A stretch of 64,000 nucleotides of DNA. It comes from JBATTK01 sp049670505. Its GTDB lineage: Bacteria > Bacteroidota > Bacteroidia > Flavobacteriales > Flavobacteriaceae. The notes beneath the pieces were generated by a model. That model searched no databases, had not been told where the DNA came from, and saw nothing but the letters and a program-made list of their open reading frames with translations. The position numbers and the translations under genes were made by a program. Positions 18,030 through 27,915 of this stretch are shown here, piece by piece; the first letter of the stretch is position 1, and each line of letters opens with the position of its first letter. The DNA is taken from assembly GCA_049670505.1 (NCBI GenBank), contig JBATTK010000043.1, positions 49,686-113,685 on the forward strand. The letters run 5' to 3'.

Positions 18030-18766
18030 TAGCCCAGTAGTAGTTGTGTTAGAATATAGTTTAAAATAATAATGACTACGCTGGTCCATACAAATGATGT
18101 GGTACTCGCCTTCCCTACTTCCAAGGCCCCACCTTTCATATAGTAGCCGTGATAGGAAGGAATAGTAGCTATTACGAAGGCAAAAACAATGGTCTTAATA
18201 AAGGAATATGTAATATGAAAGGGTATAAAATCCAATTGTACTCCCTTTACAAAATCCGCGCCGGAACTAAATCCTCCAAACACTCCGGCAATCCATCCCC
18301 CTAAAATACCAACATACATGGCTATTGCTATTGCGAACGGGTAAAACAAAAGCGCTATAATTTTTGGGAATACCAAATAGTTAAGGGAGTTTACGCCCAT
18401 GACCTCTAGGGCATCTATTTGTTCTGTGACCCGCATGGTCCCTATGCTGGACGTGATATACGAACCTACCTTACCTGCCATGATAATGGAAGTAAACGTA
18501 GGGGCAAATTCCAGGATTACAGATTGTCTGGTGGCAAAACCTATTAAACTTCTGGGAATTAACGGACTGTTAAGATTTAACGCGGTCTGTATCGTAACTA
18601 CCCCTCCAATAAAGAAAGATATGAAAATGATAATACCCATTGAACCGTATATCAATTCATCTATTTCCTTTAATATCAAGGATTTCATCATTGGCCATTT
18701 CGTCGGTTTTTTAAAAACCTCCCTTATCATTATAAAATAGCTGCCAATAGATGCTATATAGTTCAT
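18029..18766 (-). CDS. MlaE-family ABC transporter permease
   Basis: A 245-residue permease of the MlaE/YrbE family. It carries the domain's typical stretches FISFFIGGVVTIQTALNL, EFAPTFTSIIMAGKVGSYITSSIGTMRVTEQIDALEVMGVN and the C-terminal CxxG-like SYHGYYMKGGALEVGKAST. It is the partner of the overlapping ATPase. The MCE-domain substrate-binding subunit (MlaD) normally encoded nearby is not in the flanking genes. The Met at 18766 matches the usual family start; 12 further codons upstream are less likely. Confidence 0.88.
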   Translation of the reverse strand: MNYIASIGSYFIMIREVFKKPTKWPMMKSLILKEIDELIYGSMGIIIFISFFIGGVVTIQTALNLNSPLIPRSLIGFATRQSVILEFAPTFTSIIMAGKVGSYITSSIGTMRVTEQIDALEVMGVNSLNYLVFPKIIALLFYPFAIAIAMYVGILGGWIAGVFGGFSSGADFVKGVQLDFIPFHITYSFIKTIVFAFVIATIPSYHGYYMKGGALEVGKASTTSFVWTSVVIIILNYILTQLLLG

Positions 18767-18851
18767 GCGGTAAAAATAGACTTCTTCATGTAAAAATAAC
18801 AATATTCAACGTCATTTAATCTCGATTTAATCTTTAAAGTGTTTATTTGGT

Positions 18852-18859
18852 TATTTTTG
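18852..18859 (+). promoter_or_regulatory. Candidate -7 element for the PafA-like gene
   Basis: TATTTTTG matches TAnnTTTG 17 bases before the ATG at 18877. No convincing -33 TTG is present at the expected distance. Confidence 0.4.
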
Positions 18860-18876
18860 CTTTTTAAAATTTCACC

Positions 18877-20559
18877 ATGGCCAAATACAACTTCTTTCTT
18901 ATATTTTTATTTCTTTTTTTAGCGGCAATGCCCGCCGATGGATTTTCCCAAAGAAGATCAAAGAATAAACCTCAGGAACAATATACGGTTCCCATTAATA
19001 CTTCGCCCAAATTGGTAGTAGGAATCGTAGTCGATCAAATGCGATATGACTATCTGACCCGTTTTTGGAACCATTACGGAAATGGGGGATTTAAACGTCT
19101 TGTGAATGAAGGGTTCAATTGCAAGAACAACCATTTTAATTATGCTCCCACTAGTACAGGTCCGGGACATACATCGGTTTATACGGGAACAACACCGGCA
19201 ACCCACGGGGTTATTGGCAATAATTGGTATGATAAGGAGTTGGATGTGGACGTATACTGCGCTTCGGACGATACCTATCAATCCGTGGGAACCACTTCGG
19301 ATGCGGGAAAAATGTCACCGCACCGAATGAATGTCACCACGATAACAGATCAATTACGTTTACACACCCAAATGCGTGGAAAGGTCATCGCCCTTGCCAT
19401 AAAGGATAGGGGTGCGGTACTTCCCGGTGGACACACGGCCAATGCGGCCTACTGGTTCCATGGGATGGATGAAGGCAATTGGATCAGTAGCTCTTTTTAT
19501 ATGGACGATCTGCCCCAATGGGTCAAGGATTTTAATAAGGCCGATAATATAGGGCGGTATAAAAAATCGTGGACTACCTTAAAGGATATAAATACCTATG
19601 TGGAAAGTGGATTGGACAATAATTTATATGAAGGTATTTTCATTGGGGAAGCGACTCCTACTTTCCCTCATGATCTGGTAGGTTTGTGGGACGCCAATAA
19701 TCAATATGAAATTTTAAAACCTACGGCTTATGGCAATAGTATGACCGCAGATTTTGCCTTGGCCGCTCTGGAGGGAGAAAACTTGGGAGCGGATACCATA
19801 ACGGATTTTTTAGCGGTAAGTTTTTCCAGTACGGATTATGTGGGGCATAAATATGGGGTGAATTCAAAAGAAGTACAGGATACGTATTTGAGATTGGATA
19901 AAGATTTGGAACGCCTTTTCAATGCCTTGGACGAGAAGGTGGGCACAGGGGAGTATACCGTTTTTCTGACCGCAGATCACGGGGCTATACATGTACCATC
20001 ATATCTAAAGGATAAAAAGATTCCTACGGAGTTTATGATGTTCGGTGATATGGAAGCAGCATTCAATGATTTTTTAAAATATACGTTCGGAACTACTGAT
20101 ATTGTTAAGAATTTTTCCAATTATCAATTTTTTCTGGACCATAAGATCATAAAGAATTTGGATATGGAACTCAGGGAAGTACAGGAGGCCATTGCTAAGG
20201 AACTACTGGATTATCCTTTGATAGAAAAAGTATTTACAGCGCATCAAATGTGGCAAAATGAGTACTCCAGGGGCATTCCCTATATTTTGCAAAACGGATA
20301 TCATCTGAAGCGTTCGGGAGATATTTTGATTGTATTGAAGCCTGGTACTATAGGTCACCGAGAAACGGGTTCTACCCATGGTTCCCCACATATTTATGAT
20401 ACGCATGTGCCCTTATTATTTTATGGAAAAGGTATTAAAAGGGGAAGTACCGTGGGAAGGACTGAAATACCCGATATTGCACCTACTATAGCTTCCTTAT
20501 TGGGAATCGCTTTTCCGAATGGAACTACCGGGAAACCTATTTTGGAGGTGTTAGAATAA
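18877..20559 (+). CDS. PafA-like alkaline phosphatase family protein
   Basis: A 560-residue secreted phosphatase with signal peptide (FFLIFLFLFLAAMPADGFSQ). The metal-site motif VVDQMRYDYL is followed by the nucleophile region PTSTGPGHTS (Thr about 94), then IKDRG with Lys about 176 and Arg about 178. These match the T/K/R arrangement of the PafA phosphate-irrepressible phosphomonoesterases. Later metal ligands appear in SSTDYVGHKYG, LTADHGA and GSTHGSPH. It probably releases phosphate from organic phosphomonoesters in the periplasm. Its 3' end overlaps the convergent glycosyltransferase gene by nine bases. Confidence 0.88.
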   Translation: MAKYNFFLIFLFLFLAAMPADGFSQRRSKNKPQEQYTVPINTSPKLVVGIVVDQMRYDYLTRFWNHYGNGGFKRLVNEGFNCKNNHFNYAPTSTGPGHTSVYTGTTPATHGVIGNNWYDKELDVDVYCASDDTYQSVGTTSDAGKMSPHRMNVTTITDQLRLHTQMRGKVIALAIKDRGAVLPGGHTANAAYWFHGMDEGNWISSSFYMDDLPQWVKDFNKADNIGRYKKSWTTLKDINTYVESGLDNNLYEGIFIGEATPTFPHDLVGLWDANNQYEILKPTAYGNSMTADFALAALEGENLGADTITDFLAVSFSSTDYVGHKYGVNSKEVQDTYLRLDKDLERLFNALDEKVGTGEYTVFLTADHGAIHVPSYLKDKKIPTEFMMFGDMEAAFNDFLKYTFGTTDIVKNFSNYQFFLDHKIIKNLDMELREVQEAIAKELLDYPLIEKVFTAHQMWQNEYSRGIPYILQNGYHLKRSGDILIVLKPGTIGHRETGSTHGSPHIYDTHVPLLFYGKGIKRGSTVGRTEIPDIAPTIASLLGIAFPNGTTGKPILEVLE

Positions 20560-21402
20560 TTTTTCCCTAATATTCTTCCAGCGCAATCGCCGAATGAATT
20601 GGCCCTCCTCTTTTGTGATCAGAAAGGGTTCTTTTTCTTTTTTAGCCTTGAAGTATCCTTTTAGATTATCAAAAAATGCTTGTGTTTTCCCTTGCTTAAA
20701 TGCCATTTTTAGGGAGGCTATACATGTAATCAAAAATCCATAGCGCATGGTGTACATGGCTTTGCCCTGAAGTAGTTTTGCTTTTTTGTTATAGGCTTTA
20801 CCTATAGGCCGTAAATGTTTGACTTTTAAGGATTCTTCCGTATAAGTTTCAAATCCCTTGTATTGTGCCAGTAACTCGTCCAAAGTATCCCATCCCATAG
20901 CATTTTTTAGTCCGCCCATTGCGGTGAAACAGGCTTTTGAATAGGCTTTAAAGGCTCCTCGGACATGATTTTTGTCCATAGGATGATTCAATTTCCATTC
21001 CCCATGCTTGTCTTTTTCGAAGGCAAAACCACCGGCGACGCCGATCTTTGGATGTGTTTTGAAGATTTCCGATATTTTTTGAAAATAATTTTTGGGCAGA
21101 ATGATATCAGCATCCAGTTTTACTAAAAAATCATAGTCGGAGTCTAGTAATTTTAAGCCTTTATTAAAGGCATTGATCACTTTACTCCCCGGCATATGAA
21201 TCGTAGATGAAGTAGCATTTAGCTTTTGGAACATCGTGTTTTTCGTAGTGAAACTATCAATAATAGCTTCTGTCTTATCGGTAGAGTTATCATTTACGAT
21301 AACTACCCTTTGCGGTAGATGATGCTGTTTTAGTACTGAATTTAAGGTGTCTGCCAAGTATACCTCTTCGTTATGGGCAGGTATAATGATATAATATTTC
21401 AT
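20551..21402 (-). CDS. Glycosyltransferase family 2 protein
   Basis: A 283-residue GT-A enzyme. It opens with IIPAHNEEVYLADTLNSVLKQ, then VIVNDNSTDKTEAI, the metal-binding KLDADIILP (a DxD-like site) and GVAGGFAFEK. No membrane anchor is obvious. The donor and acceptor sugars are unknown. It is the last gene of an apparent operon with a methyltransferase and a KASIII-like enzyme. An 11-codon upstream extension lacks family character, so the Met at 21402 is used. Confidence 0.85.
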   Translation of the reverse strand: MKYYIIIPAHNEEVYLADTLNSVLKQHHLPQRVVIVNDNSTDKTEAIIDSFTTKNTMFQKLNATSSTIHMPGSKVINAFNKGLKLLDSDYDFLVKLDADIILPKNYFQKISEIFKTHPKIGVAGGFAFEKDKHGEWKLNHPMDKNHVRGAFKAYSKACFTAMGGLKNAMGWDTLDELLAQYKGFETYTEESLKVKHLRPIGKAYNKKAKLLQGKAMYTMRYGFLITCIASLKMAFKQGKTQAFFDNLKGYFKAKKEKEPFLITKEEGQFIRRLRWKNIREKLF

Positions 21403-21478
21403 AGGAAGCACCAAATTGCACGATTCAACTTCCAAAATTTTCTATACACACCGATATTTGGAATTTGGAATTTCATTT

Positions 21479-22018
21479 TTATAGTTTTTTACGCGTAGCG
21501 TAAACAATATAATATCTAGGGGTAAAGCTTCGTAACAATGGTCTGATTCCTATTTTCTTTACCGGATTGGTCCACTTTTTACTATCCTTTATTTCCCATC
21601 CCGCTTTTTCCAATAACCAGTTAAACTGCCAATCCTCAAATTCATGGTAGTGGCGGTCCCATGGATCCGTTTTACTTTTATAGGCCGGTGAAAACCATAG
21701 TCTCAATGGAATACTGGCAACAAGTTTATCCGCTTTGATTTCTCTAAGGATATTGAACGGGGCAAGTAGATGTTCAAAAATCTCAAAAGCGGTAACTACA
21801 TCGGCATTGGAACGGGAAGTTGCGGAAAAATCAATATCCAAATCCTCGCCAGAGGTATTTTCCACGGCATAGCCTTTTTCAATCATCACCTTTGTAAAAG
21901 GATTGGCAACACCCAGGTCTAAAATAGTTGAATGACGATCAATATGTTTTTGCAAAAACGCAATGGTATGCGCATAGCGCTTGTTAGGAAAGTTGTTTTC
22001 ATACATGCTATCGTCCAA
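21479..22018 (-). CDS. Class I SAM-dependent methyltransferase (divergent)
   Basis: A 179-residue protein resembling small Rossmann-fold methyltransferases: motif I region STILDLGVANPFTK, an acidic GEDLDIDFSA stretch, and VVTAFEIFEHLLAPFNILREI (the post-motif FEVxEH pattern). Motif I lacks the usual glycine-rich DxGxGxG, so binding of SAM is less certain. The last part, WFSPAYKSKTDPWDRHYHEFEDWQ, may form the substrate pocket. It lies seven bases downstream of the KASIII gene, so they are co-transcribed. A Met at residue 5 is an alternative start. Confidence 0.7.
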   Translation of the reverse strand: MDDSMYENNFPNKRYAHTIAFLQKHIDRHSTILDLGVANPFTKVMIEKGYAVENTSGEDLDIDFSATSRSNADVVTAFEIFEHLLAPFNILREIKADKLVASIPLRLWFSPAYKSKTDPWDRHYHEFEDWQFNWLLEKAGWEIKDSKKWTNPVKKIGIRPLLRSFTPRYYIVYATRKKL

Positions 22019-22025
22019 AAAGGTA

Positions 22026-23084
22026 TTAATATCGGTAAACCATGGCGTTGATATTCATTCCCGCACCAACACTTGCAAATATAATAACATCTCCTTTTTG
22101 AACACTATGATTTTCCATTTTTCCATGTCTTACCATGTCATAAAGTGTAGGGATAGTAGCAACGGAATTGTTCCCTAGTTTATGTATATTCATAGGCATT
22201 ATACCTTTAGGCATATCCAATTCATACAACTTGTAGAAACGTTTTACAATAGCTTCATCCATTTTCTCGTTGGCCTGATGGATGAATATTTTTTTTACAT
22301 CACCTATGGCCACTCCGCTATTATCCAGGCATTCCTTCATGGCCTGTGGTACATATGTTACCGCAAATTCATAAATTTTTCGGCCATACATTTTAATGTA
22401 GCGAATGTTATTATCGGAAGATTTGTTGTTGGAATCCCCAAAGAAAAGATGATAGGCTTCCCCATTGGCATGAGTGGCCGATTCGTGTGCTAAAATTGTA
22501 CCCGATTTATCCGAGGCTTCAATGATAGTAGCACCGGCACCGTCGGAGTAGATCATAGAATCGCGATCGTGTTTATCCAAGACCCGGGAAAGTGTCTCCG
22601 CACCGATTACCAAACACTTTTTGGCCAGACCACTTTTTATAAATGCGTTGGCTTGGATAACTCCTTCTATCCACCCCGGACAACCAAACAAAATATCGTA
22701 GGCAACGCATTTGGGATTTTTTATCCTTAGGTTGTGTTTTGCCCTTGTGGCCAAACTTGGTAAGGTATCACTTTGTGATTGTCCATAGGAGACGTCACCA
22801 AAGTTATGGGCAAAGATGACATAGTCCAATTGCTCTCGGTCAACCCCTGCATCGGCAATGGCCTTTTCCGCGGCAAGGGACCCAAGATCTGAAGCGTTTA
22901 AATGATTTTCTGCATACCGTCTTTCAGCGATGCCGGTAATGGCCTTGAATTTTTCAATAATTACGTTGTTGGAGTAATTAATGGACGTACCATCGGCATT
23001 TAAAAACTCGTGTTGGTCGAAGTCTTTATTCTGGGTAACAATGGAGGGAATATAACAGCCCGTTCCGGTAATACCAATATTCAT
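22026..23084 (-). CDS. 3-oxoacyl-ACP synthase III family protein
   Basis: A 352-residue FabH-like thiolase-fold enzyme. The catalytic triad is visible: Cys in LFGCPGWIEGV, His in IFIHQANEKMDE and Asn in KLGNNSVATIPTL. FabH starts fatty-acid synthesis by condensing acetyl-CoA with malonyl-ACP. Members outside the fab cluster, as here beside a methyltransferase and a glycosyltransferase, often condense other acyl groups in specialised lipid synthesis. I therefore do not use the name fabH. The motif GTGCYIP at the N-terminus fits the family. Confidence 0.85.
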   Translation of the reverse strand: MNIGITGTGCYIPSIVTQNKDFDQHEFLNADGTSINYSNNVIIEKFKAITGIAERRYAENHLNASDLGSLAAEKAIADAGVDREQLDYVIFAHNFGDVSYGQSQSDTLPSLATRAKHNLRIKNPKCVAYDILFGCPGWIEGVIQANAFIKSGLAKKCLVIGAETLSRVLDKHDRDSMIYSDGAGATIIEASDKSGTILAHESATHANGEAYHLFFGDSNNKSSDNNIRYIKMYGRKIYEFAVTYVPQAMKECLDNSGVAIGDVKKIFIHQANEKMDEAIVKRFYKLYELDMPKGIMPMNIHKLGNNSVATIPTLYDMVRHGKMENHSVQKGDVIIFASVGAGMNINAMVYRY

Positions 23085-23256
23085 ACTTAAGGGTGTTGGT
23101 TTTGTAAGTTACAAAATAGAAAAAAGAACTTTAATTATTATGCACGCATAATAATTATTACGATGTCCAATCCATACTAAAAATACGGCACGGATTTCAC
23201 GAAAGAATGTCCTAAAACATTAAAAAATGCTTTAACCGTTCATATTACATGGTTTT

Positions 23257-26106
23257 TTATGCCTCAACATAGGCCTCGATAGGTGCACATGTACAAATTA
23301 AATTACGGTCTCCATATGCATCATCAACCCTTCTTACGCTAGGCCAAAATTTGTTTTCCACTACATAAGGCAATGGAAATGCCGCTTCTTTTCGGGTATA
23401 GGGGAAATTCCAAATATCGCTTGTAATCATTTCCAGGGTATGCGGCGCGTTTTTCAAAATATTGTTGGCATCATCGCTTACGGTCTCGTCAATTTCTTTT
23501 CTAATGGATAGCATGGCCTCGCAAAAGCGATCCAGCTCGGCGAGATTTTCACTCTCGGTAGGTTCGATCATTACAGTTCCTGCAACCGGAAACGATACTG
23601 TGGGCGCATGGAATCCATAGTCCATTAAACGTTTGGCAATATCGGTCACTTCAATGCCATTATTTTTAAACGGTCTGCAATCGATTATCATTTCATGGGC
23701 GGCCCTACCTTTTTCACCGGTGTATAGGACATCGAATTTTCCACTTAATCTATGTTTTATGTAATTGGCATTGAGGATGGCGATCTTGGTAGATTCGGTA
23801 AGGCCGCTTTCCCCTAACATTTTTATATACCCATAAGAAATTAGACAAGCTAGTGAACTTCCCCATGGAGCTGCCGATATGGCCGTAATGGCTTTTTCTC
23901 CACCCGTTTTGATAACCGGATTGCCGGGAAGAAAGGGTAGTAATTGCCGGGCAACACAAATTGGGCCTACACCAGGTCCTCCTCCTCCATGTGGAATTGC
24001 GAATGTTTTATGTAAGTTAAGATGGCATACATCTGCACCAATAGCGGCCGGATTGGTCAATCCTACCTGGGCGTTCATATTTGCACCATCCATATATACC
24101 TGTCCGCCATGGTCATGTATCAGTTTGGTAATTTGTTTAATGGAAGATTCAAAAACACCGTGGGTAGAGGGATAGGTAATCATTAAAGCGGCAAGGTTAT
24201 CCGCATGTAACACTACTTTTTCTTCTAAGTCGGCAACATCTATATTTCCCCTTTCATCAGTTTTGGTTACCACCACTTTCATACCCGCCATTACCGCGGA
24301 AGCAGGATTAGTACCATGTGCCGAGGCGGGAATGATACAAATATTTCTATGGCCTTCGCTTCTGGATTCGTGATAGGCCCTTATAGTCATTAGTCCGGCA
24401 TATTCGCCTTGGGCACCTGAATTGGGCTGTAGCGATGTTCCCGCAAAACCCGTAATCGTGGTCAAATCCTTCTCTAGCTCTTGCAATACGATCTGATAGC
24501 CTTCAGCCTGTTCAATAGGAACAAAAGGATGTATATTTCCCCATTGCGGCCAACTCAAGGGCAACATCTCGGTCGCTGCATTAAGTTTCATTGTACAGGA
24601 ACCCAAAGAGATCATGGAGTGGTTCAACGCCAAATCTTTCCGTTCCAGTTTTTTGATGTAGCGCATCAATTCGGTCTCCGAATGAAAGGAGTTGAACACC
24701 TCGTTTTCCAGAAATGGGGTCGTACGAACTACGCTATCTTTTACGGCGGATTTAAATGACGACGAATCAACTTCAAAGGTGTCTTTCCCCAAGGCCTTTA
24801 CAAAAATATCGACTATTTGTTGTACGTCCTTGGATGAGGTAGCCTCGTTCAGTGAAATAGAAACAGTTTCATCATCAATATATAAAAAGTTCACACTTTC
24901 CTTTTCGGCGATGAGTCTTACTTTTTTTGTATTGGTTTTAACCGTTATCGTATCAAAATAAGAGCTATTCATTTGGTATAGACCCAACTTTTCCAAGTTA
25001 TTGGCAAGCGTAACGGTGGCAGCATGTACTTTATCGGCAATGTATTTCAATCCCTTGGGGCCATGATATACGGCATACATCCCTGCCATAACGGCCAATA
25101 GTACTTGTGCCGTACAAATATTGGATGTGGCCTTATCCCTTTTTATATGTTGTTCCCTTGTTTGTAGTGCCATACGCAAGGCCCGTTTACCATCCATATC
25201 CACGGTAACCCCGATAATTCTTCCGGGGATGTTTCTTTTATAGGCTTCCTTAGTAGCCAAAAAAGCGGCATGGGGACCTCCATATCCTAAAGGAATTCCA
25301 AAACGTTGGGTAGTTCCTACCACTACGTCCGCCCCGAATTCTCCTGGAGGTGTTAATAGGACAAGGCTCAAAATGTCTGTTGCAACCGCTATCTTAATTT
25401 CTTTTTCCTTCGCTTTGGAAGCAAATTCGGAATAATCATGTACTTGTCCGTGTTTCCCGGGATATTGCAATAAAGCACCATAGAAATCGGTATCGAAAGC
25501 AAATTCTTCATGGTTGCCTACGACCAGTTGTATGCCCAATGGGGTGGATCTGGTCTGTAAAAGGGACAAGGTCTGTGGGAGCACCTCATCAGAAACAAAA
25601 AACTTGAGTACTCCATTTTTTTTCTGTTCCCTACTACGTACATCAAAAAGCATGGTCATGGCTTCCGCGGCTGCGGTGCTCTCATCCAAAAGAGATGCAT
25701 TGGCCAGCTCCATTCCTGTTAAATCACAAATCATTGTCTGGAAATTTAGCAAGGCTTCCAAACGCCCTTGGGCAATTTCTGCTTGGTACGGGGTGTATGC
25801 GGTATACCATCCCGGATTCTCCAGAATATTTCTTTTAATGACGGAGGGTATTAAGCATTCATGATATCCCAATCCAATATAGGATTTAAAGACCTTGTTC
25901 TTATAGGAAAGCTGCTGTAAATGTCCCAAAAATTCGTGCTCCGTCATTGGTTCCGATAGATCAAGTGGTTTTTTGAGCCTTATATCCTCCGGAATGGTCT
26001 CGTAAATAAGTTGATCTAAACTTTCCACTTCAACAGTTTTTAACATGTGTTGAAGGTCTTCTTGCCTAATGCCTATATGGCGTGATGCAAACACGTCTGT
26101 CTTCAT
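23257..26106 (-). CDS. gcvP: Glycine dehydrogenase (decarboxylating), P protein
   Basis: A 949-residue PLP enzyme of the glycine cleavage system, fused N- and C-terminal halves (long single-chain type). The pyridoxal lysine lies in [21 protein letters not shown]. The N-terminus FASRHIG and the glycine-rich [11 protein letters not shown] are typical. It releases CO2 from glycine and passes the aminomethyl group to the GcvH lipoyl arm. The frame runs 42 codons further upstream into the divergent promoter region, but [12 protein letters not shown] gives the usual family length and start. GcvT and GcvH are not in the window. Confidence 0.95.
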   Translation of the reverse strand: MKTDVFASRHIGIRQEDLQHMLKTVEVESLDQLIYETIPEDIRLKKPLDLSEPMTEHEFLGHLQQLSYKNKVFKSYIGLGYHECLIPSVIKRNILENPGWYTAYTPYQAEIAQGRLEALLNFQTMICDLTGMELANASLLDESTAAAEAMTMLFDVRSREQKKNGVLKFFVSDEVLPQTLSLLQTRSTPLGIQLVVGNHEEFAFDTDFYGALLQYPGKHGQVHDYSEFASKAKEKEIKIAVATDILSLVLLTPPGEFGADVVVGTTQRFGIPLGYGGPHAAFLATKEAYKRNIPGRIIGVTVDMDGKRALRMALQTREQHIKRDKATSNICTAQVLLAVMAGMYAVYHGPKGLKYIADKVHAATVTLANNLEKLGLYQMNSSYFDTITVKTNTKKVRLIAEKESVNFLYIDDETVSISLNEATSSKDVQQIVDIFVKALGKDTFEVDSSSFKSAVKDSVVRTTPFLENEVFNSFHSETELMRYIKKLERKDLALNHSMISLGSCTMKLNAATEMLPLSWPQWGNIHPFVPIEQAEGYQIVLQELEKDLTTITGFAGTSLQPNSGAQGEYAGLMTIRAYHESRSEGHRNICIIPASAHGTNPASAVMAGMKVVVTKTDERGNIDVADLEEKVVLHADNLAALMITYPSTHGVFESSIKQITKLIHDHGGQVYMDGANMNAQVGLTNPAAIGADVCHLNLHKTFAIPHGGGGPGVGPICVARQLLPFLPGNPVIKTGGEKAITAISAAPWGSSLACLISYGYIKMLGESGLTESTKIAILNANYIKHRLSGKFDVLYTGEKGRAAHEMIIDCRPFKNNGIEVTDIAKRLMDYGFHAPTVSFPVAGTVMIEPTESENLAELDRFCEAMLSIRKEIDETVSDDANNILKNAPHTLEMITSDIWNFPYTRKEAAFPLPYVVENKFWPSVRRVDDAYGDRNLICTCAPIEAYVEA

Positions 26107-26219
26107 AAGTACATAAAATAAGAATGTAAAATTACTGATTAATTCTCTTAAAAAGGATAATTTAAGACCAATGCGGCCTAAAGTTTTTAACGAAAAACTT
26201 AGGTTATAAACAGTTTGGC

Positions 26220-26227
26220 TACTTTTG
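26220..26227 (+). promoter_or_regulatory. Candidate -7 element for the UbiA-like gene
   Basis: TACTTTTG matches TAnnTTTG and ends four bases before the ATG at 26232, which would imply a leaderless transcript. The -33 region is weak. Confidence 0.4.
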
Positions 26228-26231
26228 TTCA

Positions 26232-27056
26232 ATGAAGCTATTGGGGCGCATTTTCGATTTTTACTTGGATGCCAGCATACATGTTGCTTTAGCGGTATTT
26301 TGCCTGCTTTATGTTACCACTTATTTCTTAAACATTTCCATTGACGAACACTTGGGTTATTTCACCTTTTTTAGCACGATCGCCTGTTATAATTTCGTGA
26401 AATATGGTGTGGAGGCAGAAAAGTATATTCTAGTGGCCAATCGTTACCATAAGAACATACAGTTTGTAAGTTTCATTGCATTGGGAGTTGCTTTGTACCA
26501 CAGCTACTTTTTTCCCCTGGATATGTGGATTGCATTTGCCATACTTATGGGGTTGACCGGACTTTACGCTTTACCGGTTTTGCCTAAAGCGAAGAATCTA
26601 AGGAGTTTTGGGGGATTAAAAATTTTCCCCGTGGCTTTGGTATGGACGGGGACAACAGTTGTACTTCCTTTAATTGCCGTTGATGCAACAATTTCTTGGG
26701 ATATATGGGTAGAAAGTATCCAGCGTTTCCTTCTAGTTTTGGTTTTGATCATGCCCTTTGAAATCCGCGACCTAAAATATGATACTTTTGAATTAAATAC
26801 ACTGCCTCAGCGTTATGGGGCAAAGAAGACAAAAATGTTCGGGGGTTTTTTAGCAATTGCCTTTTTTTTCCTGACTTTTTTGAAAGATGACCTTACCCAA
26901 CTAGAAATCTTAGGGAAAACAATGCTCTTTTTTGCTTTAATAATGGTCATGTTCTTCACAAAAAAAGAACAGTCCAAATATTTTTCCTCTTTTTGGGTAG
27001 AGGCCATACCTATTTTTTGGTGGGGTAGTTTATGGGTATTACGGCAGTTTCTCTAA
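26232..27056 (+). CDS. UbiA-like polytopic membrane protein
   Basis: A 274-residue protein with about eight hydrophobic segments, including ASIHVALAVFCLLYVTTYFL, GVALYHSYFF, MWIAFAILMGLTGLYALPVLP, LVLVLIMPFEIRDL and GFLAIAFFFLTFL. The pattern and PFEIRDLKYD...TLPQRYGAKKTK resemble the second conserved loop of UbiA-type prenyltransferases. The first aspartate-rich NDxxD motif is not evident, so activity is doubtful. It is divergent from gcvP and overlaps the end of the small anti-sigma-like gene by four bases. Confidence 0.6.
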   Translation: MKLLGRIFDFYLDASIHVALAVFCLLYVTTYFLNISIDEHLGYFTFFSTIACYNFVKYGVEAEKYILVANRYHKNIQFVSFIALGVALYHSYFFPLDMWIAFAILMGLTGLYALPVLPKAKNLRSFGGLKIFPVALVWTGTTVVLPLIAVDATISWDIWVESIQRFLLVLVLIMPFEIRDLKYDTFELNTLPQRYGAKKTKMFGGFLAIAFFFLTFLKDDLTQLEILGKTMLFFALIMVMFFTKKEQSKYFSSFWVEAIPIFWWGSLWVLRQFL

Positions 27057-27280
27057 AATTTATCCTGCAGTTCCTGTCTCATTTTCTTTTTTTCAAGTTC
27101 CGTTAGGCTATTGAGATTTGCCTTTTCACAAAGCGTTGTGAATTCGGTATTCTTTTTAGTGAATGCCGCACAGGTTTTGCACATCAATATGTGAAACTTC
27201 AGCTTTATTTTTTCTATAAACGTAGCTTCGTTATATTGCGCTTTATTACAAATAAGAGCCGCTTTTTCGCAAGAAATCAT
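27053..27280 (-). CDS. Small zinc-finger (anti-sigma-like) protein
   Basis: A 75-residue protein with MISCEKAALICNKAQY and a central HILMCKTC; the His-x3-Cys-x2-Cys pattern resembles the zf-HC2 anti-sigma zinc finger. It starts four bases after the ECF sigma factor gene on the same strand, the usual place for a cognate regulator. It has no membrane segment, so it would be a soluble anti-sigma factor, as proposed for other short ZAS proteins. Function is inferred mainly from position. Confidence 0.65.
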   Translation of the reverse strand: MISCEKAALICNKAQYNEATFIEKIKLKFHILMCKTCAAFTKKNTEFTTLCEKANLNSLTELEKKKMRQELQDKF

Positions 27281-27284
27281 ATTT

Positions 27285-27839
27285 TTAATACCAATTTTGA
27301 TTAAGGCAACCCATAAGAGCAGTCCTTGCCCTATGTATCATTACCCACAGATTAGACGGATTAATTCCTAGTTCATTACAGATATCTTCCGTACCAATTC
27401 CTTGGATTGTTTTCATGGTAAAAACCAAAGATTGTTTTTTTGGTAATTTAGAGATACAATCCTGAATAGCAAGGCCTAATTCTTCATTTTCGATAACATC
27501 GTTTTCCAGTTTGCTGAAAGGATCGGCTACCTGTTCTTCCAACCAATCCCCTTCGGAATCACTGTTGGAATTATAGCTGATACGAACTTCGGCTTTCCCT
27601 TTGTTGGAATTGATTTTTCTGTAATGGTCTATTACTTTTCGTTTCAGAATAGCAATGAGCCATGTACGTTCTGCAGCATCACCTTTATAATTTTTTGCGG
27701 AGTTCAATCCAGCAAAAAAAGTTTCCTGTACCAGATCCTTGGCTATTTCGGCATCGCTTACACGAGCTACTGCATAGTTAAATAAATAGTCTGCATATTG
27801 ATCTACCCATTTTTCCGGATTTAATTGATGCGCTGTCAT
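27285..27839 (-). CDS. ECF-type RNA polymerase sigma factor
   Basis: A 184-residue sigma-70 family factor of the ECF group. Region 2 is YADYLFNYAVARVSDAEIAKDLVQETF...TWLIAILKRKVIDHYRK. Region 4 is LPKKQSLVFTMKTIQGIGTEDICNELGINPSNLWVMIHRARTALM, the helix-turn-helix for -35 recognition. Residues between carry a long acidic linker (NSDSEGDWLEEQVADP). A Met seven codons upstream (27860) overlaps a minus-strand TAnnTTTG, so 27839 is preferred. It pairs with the small zinc-finger gene behind it. Confidence 0.88.
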   Translation of the reverse strand: MTAHQLNPEKWVDQYADYLFNYAVARVSDAEIAKDLVQETFFAGLNSAKNYKGDAAERTWLIAILKRKVIDHYRKINSNKGKAEVRISYNSNSDSEGDWLEEQVADPFSKLENDVIENEELGLAIQDCISKLPKKQSLVFTMKTIQGIGTEDICNELGINPSNLWVMIHRARTALMGCLNQNWY

Positions 27840-27857
27840 GTTATTTTCTGAGAGTTC

Positions 27858-27865
27858 CAAATTTA
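27858..27865 (-). promoter_or_regulatory. Candidate -7 element for the ECF sigma gene
   Basis: On the minus strand the sequence reads TAAATTTG, 18 bases upstream of the chosen ATG at 27839 and overlapping the alternative ATG at 27860. No clear -33 TTG. Confidence 0.4.
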
Positions 27866-27890
27866 GTGGATTTTTTGTTAACTAATATGT

Positions 27891-27898
27891 TATTTTTG
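27891..27898 (+). promoter_or_regulatory. Candidate -7 element for the rhodanese gene
   Basis: TATTTTTG matches TAnnTTTG, 17 bases before the ATG at 27916. A TTTG lies upstream but at 13 bases spacing, shorter than usual. Confidence 0.35.
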
Positions 27899-27915
27899 AT
27901 TCAAAACATGAATCG

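Noticed and set aside
23085..26231. Glycine riboswitch upstream of gcvP
   Set aside because: Only about 125 bases separate the divergent starts and no conserved riboswitch core is visible.
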